Part shown: positions 63,095 to 64,000 of the stretch, in pieces
How the letters are laid out: each line of letters begins with the position of its first letter
Position numbering within the stretch: the first letter of the stretch is position 1
NCBI GenBank assembly: GCA_035471925.1
Contig: DATIPO010000058.1
Coordinates: 1-64,000 of the forward strand
Length of the DNA stretch: 64,000 nucleotides
Origin: JANQFM01 sp035471925
Lineage (GTDB): Bacteria; Acidobacteriota; UBA6911; RPQK01; DATIPO01
Reading direction: 5' to 3'
Notes under the pieces: model-generated
Seen by the model: only the letters and a program-made list of their open reading frames with translations
Told to the model about the DNA's origin: nothing
Database searches by the model: none
Translations under genes and position numbers: made by a program

Positions 63095-64000
63095 TTAGGG
63101 CGCCTGCTTCTCGATGGCCTCCAGAATCTTGGGGTCTTCGGGAAGCAGGTCCACCTCCACCAACCTTCGAGTCAGCTTAAGCCAGTTCTCGTCTTGGGCG
63201 AAGATCTCCTTGAAGATGGGCAGGGATTCCTCAAGACGTCCCACTGAGACCAACTGGACGGCGTGCCAGTAGCGCGGCTCCAGGCGTCCCGGCAGCTTTT
63301 CTTCAGCGCGCGCGTAGTGCTGGAGGGCTTGCTCCATCTGCCCACGCTCGATGGCCAGGTCGCCGGCGTTCATGTCGTTATAGCCCTCCTGGACGGTCAG
63401 CAGGCGTCCCAGCTCTTGCAGGGGACGCTCGTGGTCGTCGACGCGGATATCGACGGTCACGCCTCCCCAGGGCTGTTCCGGCTTGCTGGCGGAAACCACC
63501 TTGAGAGCGGCGCTCTGGCGTCCGCGGATGTCGCCGCCCTGGCCCTGGGCGGCTTGAAGAGCAGCCAGCAGGCGGCGGGCCAGCGATCCGCGCGAGTTGC
63601 GGAACGACTCGGCCATGGCTTGGCACACGGTGGACTCCAGCATCATGTTGGCCTGCACGCTGAAGCCTTCACCCTGAATGTCGCAGTGATAGCGGATGCA
63701 CTTGTCGCCGGTGTGGGCGGCCACCCGTCCTGAAACATCGACGAATGCCACCTGGCGTACGGCCTGTCCCGGATCGTCCTGGGTCAGTCGCTCAAGCGCG
63801 GGAGCGGGTTCCTGGCCCGAGGCCATGGCCCGCAGTCCCAGCGGACCGTAGTCGACGTTGACGAATGACTGGGTGGCCACCGCTCCTACTCCGGCCTGGG
63901 CCCAGACGACGATGCTGCCCACCGAAAACCAATGGGACTGAACGGCGCCTCCCACCTCTCCGGTCTGTTGGTCGTAGGCCACGATGGAGTAGGTATGGGC
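63095..64000 (-). CDS. DUF1028-domain protein with TPR tail, 5' end outside the window
   Basis: The frame runs off the right edge; its last readable residues there are AHTYSIVAYDQQTGEVGG, which is the DUF1028 N-terminal region, so the true start lies beyond 64000. The domain continues with AGVGAVATQSFVNVDYGPLG and ends near residue 200, with VTVDIRVDDHERPLQELGRL. The last 100 residues are TPR-like (AIERGQMEQALQHYARAEEK). Family function is unknown; it is an Ntn-hydrolase-like fold. Confidence 0.86.
   Translation of the reverse strand, partial: AHTYSIVAYDQQTGEVGGAVQSHWFSVGSIVVWAQAGVGAVATQSFVNVDYGPLGLRAMASGQEPAPALERLTQDDPGQAVRQVAFVDVSGRVAAHTGDKCIRYHCDIQGEGFSVQANMMLESTVCQAMAESFRNSRGSLARRLLAALQAAQGQGGDIRGRQSAALKVVSASKPEQPWGGVTVDIRVDDHERPLQELGRLLTVQEGYNDMNAGDLAIERGQMEQALQHYARAEEKLPGRLEPRYWHAVQLVSVGRLEESLPIFKEIFAQDENWLKLTRRLVEVDLLPEDPKILEAIEKQAP

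Overview
The window is a GC-rich chromosomal segment from a Gram-negative bacterium. It carries a complete CMP-Kdo (LPS inner core) pathway, lpxD, lipoprotein and Tat signals and a housekeeping F-type ATPase. The mixture of ECF sigma factor plus Ser/Thr kinase, CHAT/TPR protein, SSS symporter, DUF1028, DUF2911 and PQQ-propeller genes fits Acidobacteriota best. That placement is inference from gene content; there is no rRNA here to test it.

Layout. 70-5255 (minus): kdsB-pyrG-kdsA-kdsD-kdsC, a CMP-Kdo operon with its CTP supply. 5408-9670 (plus): DUF2085 and other membrane proteins and two unrecognised genes. 9722-14024 (minus): GH25 lysozyme lipoprotein, queG, sdaA and an unknown. 14251-20762 (plus): ATP synthase b'-b-delta-alpha-gamma-beta-epsilon; subunits a and c are not adjacent, and a repeat-filled 427-bp gap separates beta from epsilon. 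A tRNA-Gln(CUG) follows with a 131-bp tandem duplication that copies its 3' end. 21258-27267: a TIGR01777 epimerase, DUF2911, two orphan ABC solute-binding proteins, an EamA-like protein and small proteins. 27270-29978 (minus): lpxD, a membrane-anchored unknown, a thioredoxin-fold protein. 30413-31985: two cyclophilins. 32593-37784: metallophosphoesterase, rnhA, ppsA, and divergent ppsR. 38099-40992: two diverged tandem ATP-grasp-like enzymes of unknown product. 41055-47420: mgtE, recO, glyQ, glyS, ino1. 47687-51522 (minus): a putative zinc-finger membrane protein, a 59-aa Pro-rich ORF and a signal peptide-TPR-CHAT protein split by one in-frame TAG. 51624-53836: SSS symporter and HIT protein. 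54013-56944: alpha/beta hydrolase-OsmC fusion, a peroxiredoxin-like protein whose active site reads UPFC if an in-frame TGA is selenocysteine, and MsrP. 57043-64000: PQQ-like propeller protein, ECF sigma factor, receptor-like Ser/Thr kinase, a small acidic duplicated protein, and a DUF1028 gene running off the edge.

Most notable: (1) the candidate selenoprotein, whose TGA falls exactly at the first redox position of a UxxC motif and is followed 21 nt later by a small hairpin with a GGA loop; (2) the TPR/CHAT gene interrupted only by an amber codon, in an operon with a 59-aa ORF; (3) the tandem ATP-grasp pair; (4) a dispersed palindromic repeat family, present at least four times, with variable arrays of a hairpin-bearing unit of about 60 bp.
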